Source of the DNA: Cycas panzhihuaensis | Taxonomy: Eukaryota; Cycadophyta | Direction: 5' to 3' | Assembly (NCBI GenBank): GCA_023213395.1 | Contig: CM041465.1 | Span: 103,485,741-103,549,740 of the forward strand | Length of the DNA: 64,000 bases | Shown here: positions 13,055 through 26,157 of the stretch, piece by piece | Numbering within the stretch: position 1 is the first letter of the stretch | Layout: every line of letters begins with the position of its first letter | The notes under the pieces: model-generated | Seen by the model: the letters and a program-made list of their open reading frames with translations, nothing else | Databases searched by the model: none | What the model was told of the DNA's origin: nothing | Position numbers and translations under genes: made by a program

Positions 13055-15995
13055 TTCATCACCTTTTCTGCAAACCAAGAGAAGTCAAATACCATTTGAA
13101 CTTCTCTAATAGTACTAGTTTTGTGAATATTTCAGTATATTTCTGTTTTGTATTAATCTTCTCAAGTGTCACTCGACCTACTTCCACAACTTATCTAACA
13201 AAATGGTAGTTAAGAGTAATATGCTTTGTCCTACTATGATAAGCTGGATTCTTTGCTAAGTAAATGACACTTTGACTATCACAAAATACCTTTACCTTTT
13301 CATATTTCCTTCCAAGCTCAACCAATGACCCTGTAACTAGATTTCTTCTTTATAAGCATGTGTTGCAGCAATATGTTCAGCTTCTGTAGTTGATAATGTA
13401 ATTGTACTTTATAATTTTGACATCCAACTAACTGGACCATTTGTAAGAGTAAATATATAACCTGAAGTAGACCTTCTCTTATCTAAATCTCCTACAAAAT
13501 CTAAATTAACATATTCATAAACCTGGTTACCTATACCTCCAAAGTTGATGCAATAGTCACTTATGCCTCTCAAATACAGAAGCACCTATTTCATTGCTTC
13601 CCAATATTCCTTTCCTGGATTTGACATAAACCTACTAACTACACCGACTGCATGTGAAATGTCAGGTCTTGTATATACCATGGCGTACATTAAACTTCCT
13701 ACTCCATTAGCATAAGGTACACGAGATATATAATCCTTTTCTTCTTCATTCTTAGGACTCATACTCGAAGAAAGCTTGAAATAGGAAGCCAACTGGATAC
13801 TCATTAATTTCACATTTGCCATACCAAACCTAGTTAGCACCTTCTCCATATATTTCTGCTATGATAACCATAGCTTACCATTTTTCTTATCTCTATATAT
13901 CTCCATACCTAAGATTTGTTTTACAGTTCCTAAATCCTTCACATTAAAAGTACTAGTTAATTGAGCCTTTAATTTATTGATTTCTTCCATGCTCTTACTT
14001 GCAACTAGTATGTCATCAACATACAATACCAAGATAATGAATAAGTTATTATCCAAAAATTTAAAGTAAACACAATAATCATACTCATTTCTTTTGAAAT
14101 TTTGGCTCTCTATGAAGGCATCAAACTTCTTTTACTATTGCTTGGGTGATTGCTTTAGTCCATACAATGATTTCTTGAGCCTCCAAATAAGTATTTTCTT
14201 ACCATCCTATGCAAACCCTTCTGGCTAATCCATATAGATCTCCTCATCTAAATCTCCATGTAGAAAAGTTATTTTTACATCTAATTGCTCCAACTCCAAA
14301 TCAAGAGAAGCTACTAATTCTAATAGAACTTGAATCGAAACCAGTTTGACAACTGGTAAAAAGATCTCATGAAAGTCAATACCTACTTTTTGTGCAAATC
14401 CTTTAGCCACCAGTCTTGCCCTATATTTGTCAACATTTCCATCAACATCTGTTTTCTTCTTGAAAACCCACCTATAACCAACAATCTTCCTACCATGTGG
14501 AAGTTCTACCAAGTCCCATGAATTATTTTTCTTCAAAGCATCTATCTCTTCCTACATAGCCCTCTTCTACTTCTCACTATGGATATCATCTACTACTTCC
14601 TGATAGCATGTAGGCTCACCATCATTAGAAACTAAAGTAATAGAAATGGAAGGGTTATACCTATCAGTAGGATGACTAACTTGTGTAAATCTTCTAACAA
14701 TTTGTGGAGGAGTATCCATATACTCCTATAAATCTGTTGTAGATTCATCTTCAGAAAGATCTTCCTTCTCTTCTATTTCCAAAGATGGTTGGGTCTCAAG
14801 CTTGACCTATTGATGTTCAACTTTCTACTCTTGTTTCACTTTAACTTCTACACTGTTTAATTTTAGAAAAGGAGATTCATCAAATACAACATCTCTGTTA
14901 ATAATGATTTTGTAGGCAGTAGGATCCCATAACCTGTATCCCTTCACACAATCTCTATCACCATAAACAACAAAGATACATCTCTTAGATTTTGGGTCTA
15001 ACTTTGAATGTTGACTTTTATTAGTCAAGGCATAAGCATCACAACCAAAACCTTTTAAATTTAAATAGTCACATAGATGTCTAGTCCATACCTCTTTAAG
15101 AATCTTGCAGTTTATTGTAAGTGATGGTGACATGTTTACCAAATAACAAGTTGTTTGAATAGCTTCTGCCCATAAGCCCTTCTCCACTCTTGCATTACTT
15201 AGCATGCTTCTTGCTCTTTCCAAGAGTGTCATATTTATGCACTCAACTATGCCATTCTGCTACAAAGTATAACTAGTGGTCTTATGTCTTTTAACCCTAT
15301 CTTCTTTACAATAGTTCTCAAACTCTAAGGAGTTGAACTCACTCCCATTGTCAGTTCTTAAACATTTGATTAACCTGCTAGTGCTCTTCTCAACTAAAGT
15401 CTTAAACTACTTAAATACACTGAAAACTTCAGATTTCCTTTTCAAAAAATAGACCCATACCTTTCTAGAGTAATCATCTATAAATGTGATAAAGTACAAT
15501 GATCCTCCATAAGATATTGTAGGGGCTGGTCCCCACACATCTGAATGTACGTAATCCAGAACACCTTTACTATTATGACTCCCTACTTTAAACCTGAGTC
15601 TACATTGCTTTCTAAAAATACAATGTTTGTAAAAATCTAAATCTAAAGGCTGGAAGTTAAGAAGTAACTTACAATTCATCAGCACCTTAAGTCCTCTCTC
15701 ACTCATGTGCCCCAAGTCTCTAATGCCATAACTGAGATGGTTCTTCTGCAATCTTTGATGCTATAGCTGCATGGCTAACATCTGTACTTCCCACTAAAAT
15801 ATAAGGGTTTCCTTTCTTTAAGGATTTTATAATAACCAAGGCACCCTTTGATACCTTTAAGATTCCTTCATGACCTGTGTACTTATAACCACCAGAATCT
15901 AGTTCACCCAAGGAAATCATATTCCTTTTCAGATTAGGTACATGTCCAACTTCAGTTAATGTTCTTACTACACCATCAAACATTTTAATTCTAAT
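13055..15995 (-). pseudogene. Copia C pol, downstream part (protease end, integrase, RT, RNase H)
   Basis: Reading down the minus strand: the end of the protease and pre-integrase region (15995-15730), W-H-x-R-L-G-H zinc site of integrase, core Asp in HSDVWGP near 15530, Asp in RTDNGSEF near 15350, and an intact catalytic Glu (codon at 15242-15244). RT starts near 14540 and holds an intact YVDD at 14012-14023. Next comes the conserved region around 13840-13590, and then an RNase H tail with T-T-E-A-E-H near 13390. Stops are few and mostly TAG/TGA in place of Gln or Trp; two or three frame changes occur. Lineage resembles Tnt1/Tork-type copia. It keeps all recognised integrase and RT catalytic residues, unlike A, B and G. 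Confidence 0.92.
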
Positions 15996-16000
15996 GCTAC

Positions 16001-18573
16001 TGAAACGCTCGCTGCGGGGCAGTGTCCCTACGTCTAGCCAAAGGATATAAGAATATGCTGTGCTAACTAAACTAGGCAGCAAAGACCTCACCTCGCAGGG
16101 CATCCGTACGCCAGAGCGCAGATTTAGAACTACAAGGTGCCTGGTTGCTTCTAAGTAGCCATGCAGAGCAAGGCCTTCCTACCCCTCGGATGGCCGGGAA
16201 GGAGAGAGAGTGCCTTACGCGTTGCGTCTTCTCAAGGCAATGAGAAGGCAATGAACGGAAGGGTAACTAACTAACGTGTAGGCAAATGCAAAAAGGGGGG
16301 GCGCAATGAGGGTAACTCGAATGTAATGTAAGCAAGTTAACTACGCTGTGCTATGCTAGCTAAAGCAAGAAATAACATAAAATTTGAGCGCACTATTCCT
16401 TTTTCCTTTTTAACCTTTTACATTTCCCTAACTACACACAAGCAAATGTATGAAAGGTAGCAATATAAAAGGGGATACGTGGGGAACAAGGAGAATACCT
16501 AGATTTGGTGCCTGAATGGAGTGCTGCTCGTTTCTTTAAGTCCCGCTTCTTTTTACTCTATTCATCATGTATACGATGCCGATCGGCGGCAGTTGTCGGA
16601 AGCGATAGAAGAGGGGCTTACTTACCTCCCCTTAAGCATGCAAAAGCAAATAAATGGAAAAAAAGAAATAAAAGTGTGAAATAGAAAAGAAATGCACCAC
16701 ACGGGGAACTAACCTACAATGGGTTTGTTCCACGTATCACTCCATTAACGCACGATCCTGCAGACAAGTGAGAAGAATACCTTCCTCTTGGAAGAGAGGC
16801 CACGAAATATTCCAAAATATATATACTAAAATCAAATGGAGCTAATATCTATACTAAGCATCGAAATATAACCAAATGAAATAGCAATATGCAAGAAATA
16901 CTCTCACCACCATACACCACAAAGACACTCGAAAGGGAAAGGAGTATAGCCTCAGGATGGCTAACTCACCCACGGAAGACCTCCATAGAATTCGGAAAGG
17001 AGAAACGAATTGGCCATAAAGTTGTGAAGCAACAAACCATAACAAAAAAGGGAATAACAGAAAAAACTGGGGCTTAGGTAGGGCCCAACACCAATAGATG
17101 GAATTTCTGGAAATGACGTAGTGACGGGTTGCCTATGCTAACTTAAACACCATAACTAAATTCCCTAAACTCCCTTAGCCCGTTCCCTAAGAAAGCACCA
17201 ATGGCAAAGGGAAGGAGGACAAGGAACGGAACCCTTAAGGAGAAGGATAGCAATGGGGGACGGAACCCCGCCTACTTCCCTCAAATCCTCGTATGTTACT
17301 CCTTTACACCGACTAACCAAGGAAGGGGTAAAAGAGATGGTTTAAGGAAAACAGTGAGGCCTCTAAAAGAACATGGAGGAATATCACTAATCTAGTGCAA
17401 CAGCATAAAGGCAACTAGACAAACCAAGATTTCATTCATTAACAAACAAAAAAGGAACAAAATGAATTGCAAGTAGAAACAAGAAATACTTTGTAGGAAG
17501 AAGATCAAGCATGAACTTTACTGCTAGGAAATAGCAGCAATAACCAACGTATGAGGACTGATCATGACAAGTTCTAGTAAGAGTGAAAATGATGAAAACT
17601 CCTTGCAAACTTGGAGTCTTGGAAGTTGGCTCTTTAGGGAAGCTTTTGGGTAAAAATGTCCTTTGGAACCTTGAGCACCTGCAAAAAGGGATGAGGCTTG
17701 TTGTTGAGAGCTATGGGGGGCAGCAATGGCCTTGCAAGTCCAGTTGGTAGTAATCCTTTTCTCCTTTGTCAAGTTGTTGTGCATGTAGATTGTCTTTCTC
17801 TGTGTGTGTTTTTTGTTGAAAAGTCAGAAATTTTGCCAAAAGATCATAAAAATGGCCAAAAAGGCTCTTGAGAATGGGGAGCAAAATTTCCTTTATCCCC
17901 CTGTTCAGAGCAGATGAACGTTGGGGATGTCAAGGTGACTCGAATCAATCGACGCCACGTGGTAGTTCCGCAAAAAAACGGAAACTGTCGTGTGGTTCTC
18001 TTTTTTAAAATTTCAAGCAGATCTTGTGGTAAACTCTGTGATCAGAAGAAAGCTTGATCAGCTAAGTTTACATGTCAGACGACTAGAAATAAAAAAAGAG
18101 AAAAAAGAGCAGAAACATCAAGTTTTGAAGTAAAAATCAAGGCTAAACATAAGCTGGATCAGTTGGGGGAATGCCCAAGTCATGGACAAGTACCCAAAAT
18201 AATGAAAAGAATCCTAACTAAGGATTAAATCAGGCTTAGGAAGGACTGCAATGTAAGCAACATGTTGTAACAGGAGCAAACAGGAGTGACAGAAACATCC
18301 TAGGAGACCGTGGAGACAATGTGGGTGGCTACGCGCCATATAGGGTGTAGCATTCGCTGAGGAATGCCCCCGCTGTGAGTCGTCATAGGCTGGTAAAGTG
18401 TCGTAGGTACATGCAACATGATCAGGCAGTGAAGCAATGCATGTAGGAAGATATATGTCAAGCAACCTACGCTAAATAATCTTAATCAAGCATGGGTAGG
18501 AAAAAGTAAGAATGTATACCTGAACATACCTACGTCGATGCATCTCGAGTCCATTCCCAGTAGCTGGGAAATA
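16001..18573 (-). mobile_element. 2.6-kb solo LTR of a gypsy family (E1), minus
   Basis: Bounded by an exact GCTAC duplication (15996-16000, 18574-18578). Forward it reads TGAAACG...GGGAAATA, the inverse of an LTR starting TATTTCCC (TG mutated to TA) and ending CGTTTCA. It matches 42291-44924 in inverse orientation along its length, for example the 'AGCCTATGACGAC' block near 18380. There is no primer site, polypurine tract or coding frame inside, so it is a solo LTR left by LTR-LTR recombination. It splits the protease of copia C; the frame resumes across it. Confidence 0.85.
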
Positions 18574-18578
18574 GCTAC

Positions 18579-19585
18579 TAATGCCCACTATCATACAAGA
18601 AACTTCATTTCCCATAAGTACATCACCACCATCAAGAGGTTGGTACGATGAAAACTAACTTTTGTATAAACACATGTGGTGTGAAGCACATGAATCCAAT
18701 AACTAATCATGATGATAATAGGAAATATTACAAGCAACTAAGACATCATCATTCATACCTTGATTCGGCTCCACCTGATTAGCCTCCTTGACAAGATCTT
18801 CCTTTTTCTAAAACTACTTTATTTTGAAGTAATCCTTCTTTAGGTGACCTGTCTTATTACAGTGCCAACATCTAACTTTGACCTCGATGTATCCCTGGAG
18901 CTTTGTCCTCTCTCAATTCTTTTACCCCTTACTATCATAGCTTCTGGTGTGGAGGTTTCAAGACTAGACTTCCCCCTCACTTCTTCCATCAGCAAAGCAC
19001 TCACAATAGAATCATTGTCTAATTCATCTATAGTGCTAAAACTAATTGAGGTGATAATATTATCCCAGGATTTTGCTAATGAATATAATAAGTTAATAGC
19101 CTTATCCTCATCCTCAATTGTGACATCGATACTAGCCAACTAACAAATAAGAATATTGAAAATATTTAAATAATTAGCAATTTTTGTACCTTCCTTCATT
19201 CATAATGAGTATAGTTGCCTCTTCAAGTAGATTCAATTTGTCACTGATTTGGTCATATACAAGCCTTCCAACCAAGTCCATAATCTTGTTGTTGTCTGCT
19301 CCCCTATGATGTTAGATAGAACTTCATCTACCAAGCACAATCATATTGTGCTAAGAGCCCTTTTCTCTAGATCATCCTATTCATCATTGTCCATCCCTGT
19401 GAGTTTCTTCGATTTGCTTGCAATAACTCTATACAAACCTTGTTGTACTATAACATCATAGGCTTTCAACTTCCATAACTCAAAGTTGTTCTTGCCATTG
19501 AATTTCTCTACCTCAAACTTTGTATTCGCTAGTTTTACCATTTGGTATAGAAAATTTTGATACCAAAACCTTCACAAACTCGCTA
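18579..19585 (-). pseudogene. Copia C gag and start of protease
   Basis: On the minus strand a Gag frame is readable from about 19580 and is open at 19139-18840. It is followed by a CCHC zinc knuckle near 18880-18835 in which three ligands remain and the last Cys is Tyr. A one-base frameshift separates the Gag body from the knuckle. The aspartic protease follows: its active-site D-S-G reads D-S-C (near 18690-18698), with the usual A-S-H-H-M after it. The rest of the protease continues on the far side of the solo LTR at 16000. The primer site lies upstream at 19600-19611. Confidence 0.82.
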
Positions 19586-19599
19586 TAAAAATAAAAGTA

Positions 19600-19611
19600 G
19601 CTCTAATACCA
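19600..19611 (-). other. Primer binding site of copia C
   Basis: Minus-strand TGGTATTAGAGC, one base from the Met-tRNA site TGGTATCAGAGC, one base inside the 5' LTR at 19613. Confidence 0.88.
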
Positions 19612-19612
19612 C

Positions 19613-20079
19613 TTTTAAGAAGGCAAGGTCCTAATAACCTAAAACTTCCACCAAGATCTAAACTATTTTGTAACTAGTTATAGGAATCAAAACTGAAATT
19701 TAATATGCAAGTTCTTAAACTAGAGATAATACAATAAAATGAATAAAAAAGCCAAAGCATCATATATACACCTAATATAACATGGTAAAACCCTAGCAGT
19801 GTGCTAAGGAAACATCCACATATGAAAGGTATCAATCTTTATTACCAAAGAATGGAGAAATATACATAATTTGTACCAAAATGCTCATAGCAATAACAAC
19901 TAGCCACCCAACTCTTCACAATACATCCAATATATCAAACACCATCAACATAATAAAAAAACACCCTAAATCAGGCTATATGAGGGAGAGTTTGGGGGGG
20001 GGAGGGGGGGGGGGGGGAACTGCAGTGCCAACCTGTCAAAATTTTAGCCTCTAAAACATTATTATCACATTATCTAACA
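19613..20079 (-). repeat. 5' LTR of copia C, internally deleted
   Basis: 467 bp against 667 bp and 640 bp in the other copies. About 200 bp including most of the GC-rich block is missing, and the junction is a run of G residues at 19994-20018. Its outer end CTAACA is followed by the duplication TAATA. Confidence 0.88.
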
Positions 20080-20084
20080 TAATA

Positions 20085-20096
20085 TGGTATTAGAGT
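20085..20096 (+). other. Primer binding site of copia B
   Basis: TGGTATTAGAGT directly after copia C's right target duplication. Without copia C it would immediately follow copia B's 5' LTR. The same site plus about 30 bp of leader recurs at 47761 after the 3' LTR of B. Confidence 0.88.
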
Positions 20097-21868
20097 AGTG
20101 TATTTAAAGAGTATAAGTGCCTCAAAAAAAGGACAAAATATATACTTGCTTTAAATAGAAAAGCTAAAGCAGATTATACCTTCAAACATAAAATTGAAGA
20201 AAAATAGCTTTTTCTTTCAAACCCTCGCACAATTTTTTTCTCTTTTTTTTCTCTTTTCTAAAATAAATAAAATAATAAAATATATACTTTATTACAATGT
20301 AAAATACTCAAAACTTTACATTTATAAATATAAAATTATTTATTACTCAGGGTCTAAATAAAACATATACATGCACCACAAACCTTGTTACATTTACTAT
20401 GCCATGGCCTAGTTATTAGTCTCTTATCTGCTTGCTAACCCTATTTGATATTAAGGTTACTCACCTCTTTTTTTTTTGCTCAAATTCCAGTCAAAATTCT
20501 AGCCAAAACTTGTACTCTAAAAAAACCTTAAAAACCCTACAATATAAAGTATAATAAATTCATTAGCACATGTAATAACAAAAATAAAACATTTAAAATA
20601 GAACCTATCTTAGAAATCACCATAGAAGTTTAGAAAGGTATTTTTAAAATTAAAGTAACTATATTCTCTAATAGTGGTTACTGTATAATCAAAGAAAGTA
20701 GCTATTCCATAGCAGAACTACCATATTTGATAAAGGACGTCAAAATTAACAGAGATTTGGTGTAAAGAAAAAGAAAGAAGGGGTGATAACCTTCAGTCGA
20801 AGTAATTCTAGGCATTTGTAATGACGTAGTTTGGAGAAACATCTCTCCCACAAAGATTATTATTGCTCACTGCCATTGACCTATGAACCAAAGAGATCAA
20901 AGAAGAGACAGATCTGAGAGACAATAGAGAATATTAATCATAGAGATCATCCCAGTGGATGTCATTCCAAGCAGACACCACAAACTAGAGAAAGTAAAGG
21001 AGAATCTATGAAGCTGCTAAAAATGAATGAGATGAAGATTCCTATCGCCTCTCTCACACCCCTAAAAAATGGTATAATGAAATCCCTGTTTAGGGTTTAA
21101 TAGGTTTTTTAATGGTGTATGTGAAACCTAAATTAAATCTATTATAAAGTTTTTACAAACACAAAAATATTTCAATATACTTTAAACAAATTTTGGATAC
21201 ATCGCCCTTTGTATTATCACTTTTATTATTTTTTCTAAAGTTTGTATTAAATCAAATTCAATTAAGTTGTTTCTTTTTTTTTGGGTCCATAGGGTATTAG
21301 CCCCCTACCCACTAGCACCCTGGTCACCTTTCTCTCAAATGTGACCTCAGTCTAATTATAAAAAGGGGCCTAACCCTTATTTCATTTTTTTATTTTTCTT
21401 TAAGGAGGTACTTGTACCATTTAATTAATAACTTTCTTATTTAGAGTCCAAAATCAATTCCAAAAGAAGTGTCAGATTCCTGACTCAGACACAGACGTAT
21501 CAACTAACTACGTGATCCATTCTGATACCATTTTGACATACAAACTTACACTTGAAATTAAGCCTTCATTCACAACCAGGTAACTTAAGGTATGTATATT
21601 CTTTATTCAAAATATTTCTTTGTAATAGTTCAAATTCATTATCTTAAGCTAATAAACATTAATCATTTTCCAAAATATTAATCAATCATATCATTTTTTA
21701 TACAATTGGTTAATCATTCTTAATATTTAATTAAATTTACTATGTGATACAACTACTCACTTATTTGACAAAATTGTGTGATTAAAAGCTTATAATCTTT
21801 TGATTGACAATCAATATTTTATGTTAATAAATACATTCTCATTAAAAGCTTATATCTTTTTTTTTTAT
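20097..21868 (+). other. Leader of copia B, first part
   Basis: AT-rich, no supportable coding frame. A 20-bp phrase beginning ATTAAAAGCTTATA occurs at 21782 and again at 21841 just before the gypsy G end. The leader would continue at 40095. Confidence 0.55.
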
Positions 21869-24800
21869 TGGAAGCACACCTCTGGGGGGTCACTAGACGC
21901 AAAAAGATCAAGCCTATACAATCATTAATCAAGGGGCTAAAGGATCCTTAGAAGTAGGAGAAAAGATCACCCACAAAGGGCATCCTTGCATCGGAATGCA
22001 GGTTCAAAGACCTGCAAATGGCATGCAAACCTTTCCTTAGGATGAGTGCCTTCTCAGATTTGAGATAGATAAGGGGCTCCCTTGGTTGGTGAGTAGCCTC
22101 AAAGGGACTCTCCTATCCTAACAGGTTGAGGAAGGAGAGATAAGACGAAGGGATGTTTTTCCCAGGAAGGAGGGAAAAGAAGAGGCAGACCTTAATGAAG
22201 AGGGGGATGCCTATGGATGAGAAAGAGGTAGCAAATAGCAAGGGTGCACAAAGGAGGTTCGACAGACAAACCAACTCCTAAATGGGATAAGACAAGGCGA
22301 TGCCTTACCTAAGAGGACCTAGAGGGAGTGCCTCTAAGGCTTCCACACACTAGGCAGGTGGCTAAGTATGTAGATGTTATGCGATATATTATCGTTTGTT
22401 CTAAGTGAGTAATATAGTGATACAAAGTATTATTATCACTAAGTTATTGTAAATAAAAAATAATAATAACAATGCTGTCTTTTGATTCTCGCTTCCTCTC
22501 TCTCTCTTTTCTTTTATGGATGACAATAGAAACAAAGAAACCAAGATGAAGGGAAATCATATAAAAAGAGTGTGACAATTAATGCAAACTACCCTAGTAG
22601 TGTATGAGAAAGAGAAGTAATGATAGAGGGGCTTAAATCCCTTTGTATCCTTATCCTAGTAAATGTAAGAACATGCAAAAAGGAATGAGAATGCAATAAA
22701 AGGGTGAGACTATTTTGCTATTCTTCACTAAAGATACAAAGTGGTGCACTAACTCAAGCTACCCTTACTTCAATGCCCATGCAATGAGAGAAGGGAAAGG
22801 GTATAGAGTTAATGCCTACCAATGCAAGGGGTAATTTCTCTTCCTAATGAGTGCAAATTGAGTTATCCATAAGTAAGAAAAAAGTGTATGTAACCTTTCC
22901 TTTTCTTTTTTTTATTTTGGGAGAGTGGGGGAGAAGGATGAGAAAAAGGTGAGTCAGAAGATGTGTACCTAGAACCATGACAGTTGGTGTAGCGAGCCTC
23001 TCTCCTTTCTTTATGATCCTCTTTCACTTACCCCGTGCTCCTTACTGTGGTTGGCATTGTAGGAAGAGTGTTGGTAAGGCTTCCTTACCTTCCCCAAAGA
23101 TCTTATGTAAATGGAAGTAAAAAAAAGAATTGTAAAGGAAAAGGAAAGTTCAAAGTAAAGTAATAAAAGTAAAAGGAGTACATGTACCTTTCACAATAAT
23201 CCTTGCTTGCTCCAAAAGTAGGACCTATGCAACAAGTTAGTTTCCCCTTCTACAAGTGGTAGATGTGCATATAAGAGCAAATGTACATTTGTATATATAT
23301 GTCTATGCTTGCTAAAGGAAAACATAAATTTATTTAAATGATTTTTAAATAGAAACAATGTGTTGTTCAAACCCTTTTTTACATGCAAGTGAAATTCTCA
23401 AGTAACTTTTAGGGAGAAGGGGGGAAAAGGGGGAAGAGAGAGAGAGCCTCGGAATAGCCAACCCTCCAAATAAAGCACCTCAACATACTCAAGTACTCCA
23501 AACTACTGGGTCAAATAAGATATTATAGCTTTTAAGCAAATGGGACGGTAACAAAGTTTGTAAGAAGTAGCAGTTCCAAAAAAGCTACAAAAGTTGTAAA
23601 TGTTGCAAAAGTTGCAATATGCGACTTTTGCAAGATTTGTAAGATTAAGTGAGGAACATGTAAACTATAAGATCTGCTAAAATAAACCAGATTTAGGTGG
23701 TATATGAGAGCTTATTATAGGTATTGCAAGTGGCTGCTAACACTATAACCAGCTAAATCCCTTCACCTTAAGGATTTCAGGGTGTGTAAGATAGGTATGA
23801 GATGGGAGAAATTATGAAGAGTAGGGAGGTGCCCTAGAGGAGCTGGCCAAGAGGGTCTGAACCCTAGCCTTAAGCTCCTCTCTCTCTTTTCACAATTTTC
23901 CCATGACTTTCTTAGTGGAATCCCAAAGAGAAACCTTAAGAGGTGAGGAGGGGAGCTAAGAGAAGGAAGGGCTTGCCTTCCAAAGAATAAGTCTATAGAA
24001 GAGGTTTGTGGAAAATCTAGAACAATATCCAGAAAATGCTACTGTTAAGGGAAGGAAACAACAAAATGCATACCTAAAAATCCCTAATAAAACTAACTTG
24101 AAGTAGTTTTTACCTCATAAATTGGTTGGAAAAGGGGGATCTCCCCTGATGGATGGAGGAAAGTTCCCTTCAACAGTGTAAGAGAGTGTGAAACCTGCAG
24201 AAAAAACTTGATGAATGATTGGAGAGAACACTTGAGGAGAAACCCACTCAAATTAGATTATTGCAGACCTACAACTTAGGGTTTTGGAACTAAGGAAGGA
24301 AGAAATAAGAGAGGAGAGCAAGAGACAGCTAAAGGAGGTGTTTTCTTTCTTTTCAAAAATGAGCCAAGAATAAGCAAATGAGCTTAAAATCGAGTTTTTA
24401 TGCCTAACTCTAACCTATCGAGTGATTAGGGATCACGCTGGGTAGGAAAATAACCTGATCCCATGCGTCAATGTTGTAATAAATGTGAAATTGGCCATTG
24501 TCAGGCCAAAAAACCAAATGGACAGTCACACCATGCTAAATTTCATGGTATCACGAGGTTTGCTATAGTACCACGAATAGTGATGCAGTGTACTCAAAAC
24601 AAGGCAAAAAATAAAGGGGGGCTGAGAAGGCCCCCAAAAAAGGGTCCTAGACCCTGAAAGTATAGAATATTGGGTTGTTGGGGCATATAAGAGACTTTAA
24701 GTACTGGTGGGACCATAATAAGCAAAGAAGAAGGTGGTAATTAGGCCCCATTATGAGATAAGTGGCAAGTGAGAAGGGTGATAAGGCCTAAACGAGTCAT

Positions 24801-25119
24801 TAGGGATCACATTATACCTAAAAAAGTGGCCAAAAGCAAGCTATGAGAGCCAGGAATACTTGAGAATGCTATGGAGGTGTGGTGGAGGGCTATGATTTAC
24901 CATGGGACACTTGTCCCGAGTTGTCATAGGCTAAAATAGTAGATGCAAGTATAAGCGAGCGAGCAAGCTAGGCATAACAACCATGCAATCAATTAATAGC
25001 ATGCAGAACATGTCTAATGAATATTCTACATTCTAAAGTTAATAAAAGATAAGGATAGAAATGTACCTATGCTTACCTATGAGGTGGCGTCCATGTCCAT
25101 TCCTGGTAGCCAGAAAACA
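21869..25119 (-). repeat. 3' LTR of gypsy G
   Basis: Matches 37315-40094 over most of its length. It includes about 540 bp (roughly 24225-24762) absent from the other copy. Minus-strand start is TGTTTTCTGGCTACCAGGAA and the far end is CTTCCA at 21869. An 11-bp inverted repeat GCAAAAGTTGC/GCGACTTTTGC lies near 23609-23635. Confidence 0.88.
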
Positions 25120-25131
25120 TTGTCCCCTTAG
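25120..25131 (-). other. Polypurine tract of gypsy G
   Basis: Minus-strand CTAAGGGGACAA directly before the 3' LTR start TGTTTTC. Confidence 0.75.
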
Positions 25132-25639
25132 CATCAGAGCCTCACTGCTTAGAAGCGTAAGTAATGGTGAAAGTTGTCAACACAAAGATTAGTATCATGC
25201 ATTAATGTACAATGGTGTCATCATCTAAGGGAGTAGCAAGTGTTGTGGTAAAACACATGCATGAGGACGGGAAAGGGGTGACATAGGGGTTGCCTATGCA
25301 TCACCCTAGAATCAAATAAAAGAAAGAGTAGATGGGAGGGATGCCCCCATTGTACGTATACAAGATAAATGATGCTAAAAGTCACGAACATGATTAACAA
25401 GATAGCATGAACAAGAAGTGTGTGCATATAGAAACCAAAATATGAGGGCCTCATGCCATAAGTGATATGAAGGGCAAGATAAAGAAACAAACATGGTGGT
25501 CACCATAGTTTAACCCCATTAGTGGCTAGTTTTTAGAGGTATGAATGAATCGTAAATGGGGATAGGACGATCCCATAGCCTAGGTGATTAAGCAACCCAC
25601 TAATCTACCTAGGGAGGATCATCTAGAGGGGAGAAACAA
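25132..25639. other. Gypsy G 3' untranslated region
   Basis: No supportable frame on either strand between the second RNase H and the polypurine tract. Confidence 0.45.
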
Positions 25640-26157
25640 TGCTCGAGGATGCGATAGATAAGGCCAGCTGCCTCGACATTTAGGTATCAGGGGATATGTT
25701 AAACATCCATAGAGGAGAAATAAGATAGAAGTGATCTGGCAATCGAAGCGAGGGCTCTCAATCATGGGTAATGTACCTAGTAAACCAAGGTTAGTTGTAA
25801 CATGATGATCTAAGAGCCATAAAAGAGGATGATGGGACCCTGATGAAAATAAAGTGCATCGGTAAGGGCCTCAATAACAATTATATATTCAGCTTCATTA
25901 TTTGTGGCCTTAGGGAGAAAGATTCTAGAACGTATATAGTCATATCTGGAGGGGTCATGGAAGATCTGTACGATAGCTGAAGGTCCTAGATTGCCACAAC
26001 TTCCTCCATAGGTGAAGATAAGAAATACCATGGTGAAAAAATAGGGTTTACACCAAACGACAAGAGAAATGGTGACGGTAATGTTAAAAGGCAAAGAGGA
26101 GGAAGAGGATGTAGTAATGGGGCTACAATCACTTAGAATGCTATGAATATGGACCAT
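25640..26157 (-). pseudogene. Second (archaeal/plant-type) RNase H of gypsy G
   Basis: Minus-strand translation gives the plan of a type I RNase H of the kind found as an extra domain in Tat-lineage gypsy elements: Y-G-G-S-C-G-N near the start, T-N-N-E-A-E-Y in the middle, a F-Y-G-S where F-G-D-S is usual, and an I-P...N-V-E-A-A end. The first catalytic Asp is Tyr, the Glu is kept, and the later two Asp are lost. Several stops follow the F-Y-G-S. The domain lies about 4 kb downstream of integrase and close to the 3' LTR, not between the first RNase H and integrase. The first RNase H is separate, at about 31490-31240. Its likely role would have been RNA removal or strand transfer during reverse transcription. 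Confidence 0.72.

Larger units (their letters stand above)
12344..20079 (-). mobile_element. Ty1/copia retrotransposon C (minus), inserted in copia B
   Basis: Bounded by related LTRs at 12344-13010 and 19613-20079 and by the 5-bp duplication TAATA (12339-12343 and 20080-20084). On the minus strand the order is LTR, Met-tRNA primer site, gag, protease, integrase, RT, RNase H, polypurine tract (inverse of 13011-13022) and LTR. It is the best preserved pol in the window and is interrupted by a 2.6-kb solo LTR at 16001-18573. It sits exactly at the junction of copia B's LTR and primer site. Confidence 0.93.

Noticed and set aside
12751-13099. Open frames rich in Gly and Pro on both strands
   Set aside because: They are produced by the G and C runs of the copia C LTR.
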